From Desulfobulbaceae bacterium UBA2276 (GTDB taxonomy: Bacteria > Desulfobacterota > Desulfobulbia > Desulfobulbales > Desulfocapsaceae), in NCBI GenBank assembly GCA_002347085.1, contig DDWW01000034.1:1-15274 (forward strand): a stretch of DNA of 15,274 nucleotides, in the 5' to 3' direction. Position numbers and translations under genes: made by a program. Shown here piece after piece: positions 13,895-15,274 of the stretch. Numbering within the stretch: the stretch's first letter is position 1; each line of letters starts with the position of its first letter. Below the pieces are notes generated by a model. The model saw only the letters and a program-made list of their open reading frames with translations, made no database searches and was not told where the DNA came from.

Positions 13895-13926
13895 GGCCAA
13901 CGTTCACCTTCTTGTTTTTATCTATT

Positions 13927-14445
13927 ATGATGCTTCCAATTATTACCTTTATCGGTTGGCACAACAGCGGCAAGACCACTCTGGTGACCACGGTGGTGAG
14001 CCATCTCAAACAGCGTGGCTATCGGGTGGCGGTGATCAAATCGACCAAGGAGCAGGGGATTGCCTTTGACACTCCGGGCACCGATACTGACAGGCATCGC
14101 CAGGCTGGGGCCGAGACCGTGCTGCTGGTGGCGCCCGATCAGATGACCATGATCAGCAAGCGGACGGACAAGTCCCTGATCGAGTTGGCCCGAAGGTTTT
14201 GCCCGGATGTCGATCTGGTCATCGGTGAGGGCTTCAAAGGGGCGCAAGGGGTGCCCAAGATCGAGGTCAGGCGGGAGGCGGATCAGCCTCTGTTGCGGGA
14301 TCAGGTGGAGGGGGTGATTGCGGTGGCCACTGATCTTGTCATTCCCGAGGCCCCTGACTGTGCCCGGTTCAGGCTGGATCAGGGCTTAGAACTTGCTGAT
14401 TTTATCGAAAAATATCTTCGTTTGGAGTGTGTGGGGAGAGATTGA
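13927..14445 (+). CDS. mobB: Molybdopterin-guanine dinucleotide biosynthesis protein MobB
   Basis: MobB is a GTP-binding P-loop protein that assists MobA in attaching GMP to molybdopterin, giving the bis-MGD cofactor of enzymes such as formate dehydrogenase and nitrate reductase. This 172-residue protein has Walker A GWHNSGKT (10-17) near the start, the MobB block FDTPGTDTDRHRQAGAE (47-63), and VIGEGFKG (98-105), whose EGFK is characteristic. The usual Lys-His-x-x-His motif after the second strand is replaced by KSTKEQG (38-44). The start could be ATG 13927 or 13930; neither has a ribosome site. A longer frame from 13828 would overlap the upstream gene by 22 codons and is rejected. It is 32 bases after the hydantoinase-family gene, probably co-transcribed. 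mobA is not in view. Confidence 0.9.
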   Translation: MMLPIITFIGWHNSGKTTLVTTVVSHLKQRGYRVAVIKSTKEQGIAFDTPGTDTDRHRQAGAETVLLVAPDQMTMISKRTDKSLIELARRFCPDVDLVIGEGFKGAQGVPKIEVRREADQPLLRDQVEGVIAVATDLVIPEAPDCARFRLDQGLELADFIEKYLRLECVGRD

Positions 14446-14514
14446 GGCCCTGGGCGATGGTCTTGAAGCCGTGGTTGTTTACCAGGTTGGGATGATAATC
14501 GTCTTGAGGGTGTC

Positions 14515-14543
14515 TTGACTTGAGGATCATTTTGTGATGCAAT
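14515..14543 (+). promoter_or_regulatory. Candidate sigma-70 promoter for the response regulator gene
   Basis: TTGACT (14515-14520) and TGCAAT (14538-14543) are separated by 17 bases, about 80 bases before the GTG start. The -35 matches consensus at 5 of 6 and the -10 at 4 of 6. The surrounding 178-base spacer is otherwise empty apart from a short antisense frame. Confidence 0.35.
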
Positions 14544-14610
14544 TGAAATTGAGTCATCATTCACGAGTGTAGGAGTCTGTTCGTCGGTTACTTGAGCGTA
14601 GAGTAGAAGC

Positions 14611-14616
14611 AGGGAG
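14611..14616 (+). promoter_or_regulatory. Ribosome binding site that supports a GTG start
   Basis: AGGGAG lies 7 bases before GTG 14624. The frame is closed upstream by a TAG at 14570-14572, there is no in-frame ATG before the first conserved aspartates, and the receiver domain would be truncated by the next ATG. So GTG 14624 is chosen. Confidence 0.65.
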
Positions 14617-14623
14617 ACAGGAA

Positions 14624-15274
14624 GTGAAAGGAAAAACTATCTTGGTCGTCGATGACAGTTCGACCATGCGAACGCTCATCGCTCGGGAACTGGAGGAGGC
14701 CGGGTATACGGTGCTGACGGCCGAGAACGGCATGGAGGCCATATCCATGATCGAGTGGATGGACGAAAAACCCGACTTGGTCACCCTTGATCTTGATATG
14801 CCGGTGATGAATGGCTTTGAGGTCTGTGAGTATCTCCTGGAAAAACAGAAAAAACAAGGAGATGCTCAGCAGGCGGGACTTCCGATTGTCTTTGTCGCCG
14901 CCAACGATACCCTGGAAAATCGGCGGCGCGGTTTTCAACTGGAGGTCACGCATTTCATCCCCAAGCCTTTCAAACCCTTTGATATTGTCAATACCGTCAA
15001 CAAGATTCTTTCCCCTCGTCGGGATTTTGCGGGGATGACGGCCATGGTTATTGATGACTCCTCCTCGGTCAGACGGGTCATTCAGATGATCCTGATGCGC
15101 ATCGGGGTGACAGTGCTGACGGCGGCGAATGGCCTGGAGGCGATCACGGTGATTGAGTCCTGCAACTGTACACTGGATATCATCATCAGTGATTATATGA
15201 TGCCGGAGATGCGTGGCGATGAGTTGTGCAAACTGGTTCGGCAGAAACTGGCCTTGCAGCAAGTGCCGTTTCTG
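14624..15274 (+). CDS. Response regulator with tandem receiver (REC) domains, partial at the 3' end
   Basis: The frame is open from GTG 14624 to the window edge, giving the first 217 residues. Receiver 1 (about 4-130): acidic pair Asp10-Asp11 in LVVDDSS, phosphoacceptor Asp56 in TLDLDMP, Lys114 in IPKPF. The usual Thr/Ser after the fourth strand is replaced by Ala (FVAAND, near residue 92). Receiver 2 (from about 139): Asp144-Asp145 in VIDDSSS and phosphoacceptor Asp190 in ISDYMMPEM; its Thr and Lys lie beyond or at the edge. The output domain, such as GGDEF, HD-GYP or a kinase, would follow outside the window and is unknown. It follows mobB after 178 bases with its own candidate promoter, so it is probably a separate unit. 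A long open frame on the opposite strand here is a shadow. Confidence 0.88.
   Translation, partial: MKGKTILVVDDSSTMRTLIARELEEAGYTVLTAENGMEAISMIEWMDEKPDLVTLDLDMPVMNGFEVCEYLLEKQKKQGDAQQAGLPIVFVAANDTLENRRRGFQLEVTHFIPKPFKPFDIVNTVNKILSPRRDFAGMTAMVIDDSSSVRRVIQMILMRIGVTVLTAANGLEAITVIESCNCTLDIIISDYMMPEMRGDELCKLVRQKLALQQVPFL

Noticed and set aside
14588..15262. Long open frame on the minus strand (224 codons)
   Set aside because: It is antisense to a clear tandem receiver protein with intact Asp and Lys motifs. Its translation is rich in His, Arg and Asn and has no domain.
1..15274. CRISPR array, tRNA, rRNA, prophage or toxin-antitoxin pair
   Set aside because: No regularly spaced direct repeats, no tRNA or rRNA sequence, no phage structural genes and no recognisable toxin-antitoxin pair were seen on either strand.

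Overview
The window reads as ordinary bacterial chromosome from a Gram-negative bacterium. It most resembles a sulfate-reducing or related deltaproteobacterium (Desulfobacterota, Desulfobulbales-like). That placement is an inference from the gene mix: an AMMECR1 gene next to a CxxCxxCC protein, an HDOD-GAF regulator, an M23 protein with a cytoplasmic tail and membrane anchor, and tandem receiver domains. No rRNA, tRNA, CRISPR array, phage module or intact transposase gene was seen. Genes are moderately GC-rich and the spacers are clearly AT-richer.

Layout. Positions 1-278 hold no gene, but do hold two copies of a palindromic repeat and a perfect 13-bp hairpin. Positions 279-2531 are a tight plus-strand operon: an OleA-like thiolase-fold condensing enzyme, an AMMECR1 protein (AmrA) and a cysteine-cluster protein. 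A hypothetical beta-rich protein (2624-3145) follows. On the minus strand, a membrane-anchored M23 peptidase (3648-4736) leads into a small zinc-ribbon protein (3365-3622). After an AT-rich divergent spacer come uup (ABC-F ATPase, 5075-6934) and an HDOD-GAF protein (7038-8621). The latter converges, across a probable two-way terminator, on a minus-strand group: a HIT/HINT hydrolase, a SLOG-like Rossmann protein, cmoB and cmoA. cmoA and cmoB together make the 5-oxyacetyl modification of tRNA wobble uridine 34. A 532-bp gene-free stretch follows, with two copies of a 141-144 bp MITE-like element. Then come a hydantoinase/oxoprolinase-family protein, MobB (molybdenum cofactor guanylation) and, running off the right edge, a response regulator with tandem receiver domains.

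The firmest functional statements concern cmoA/cmoB, uup, mobB, amrA and the HIT protein. The best leads for something undescribed are three: the coupling of an OleA-type enzyme with AMMECR1 and a metal-binding cysteine protein but no visible oleBCD; the MITE-like repeats with terminal inverted repeats and apparent 4-bp target duplications next to the hydantoinase start; and a branched stem structure between the SLOG-like and HIT genes. I did not find a clear new defence or mobile system.
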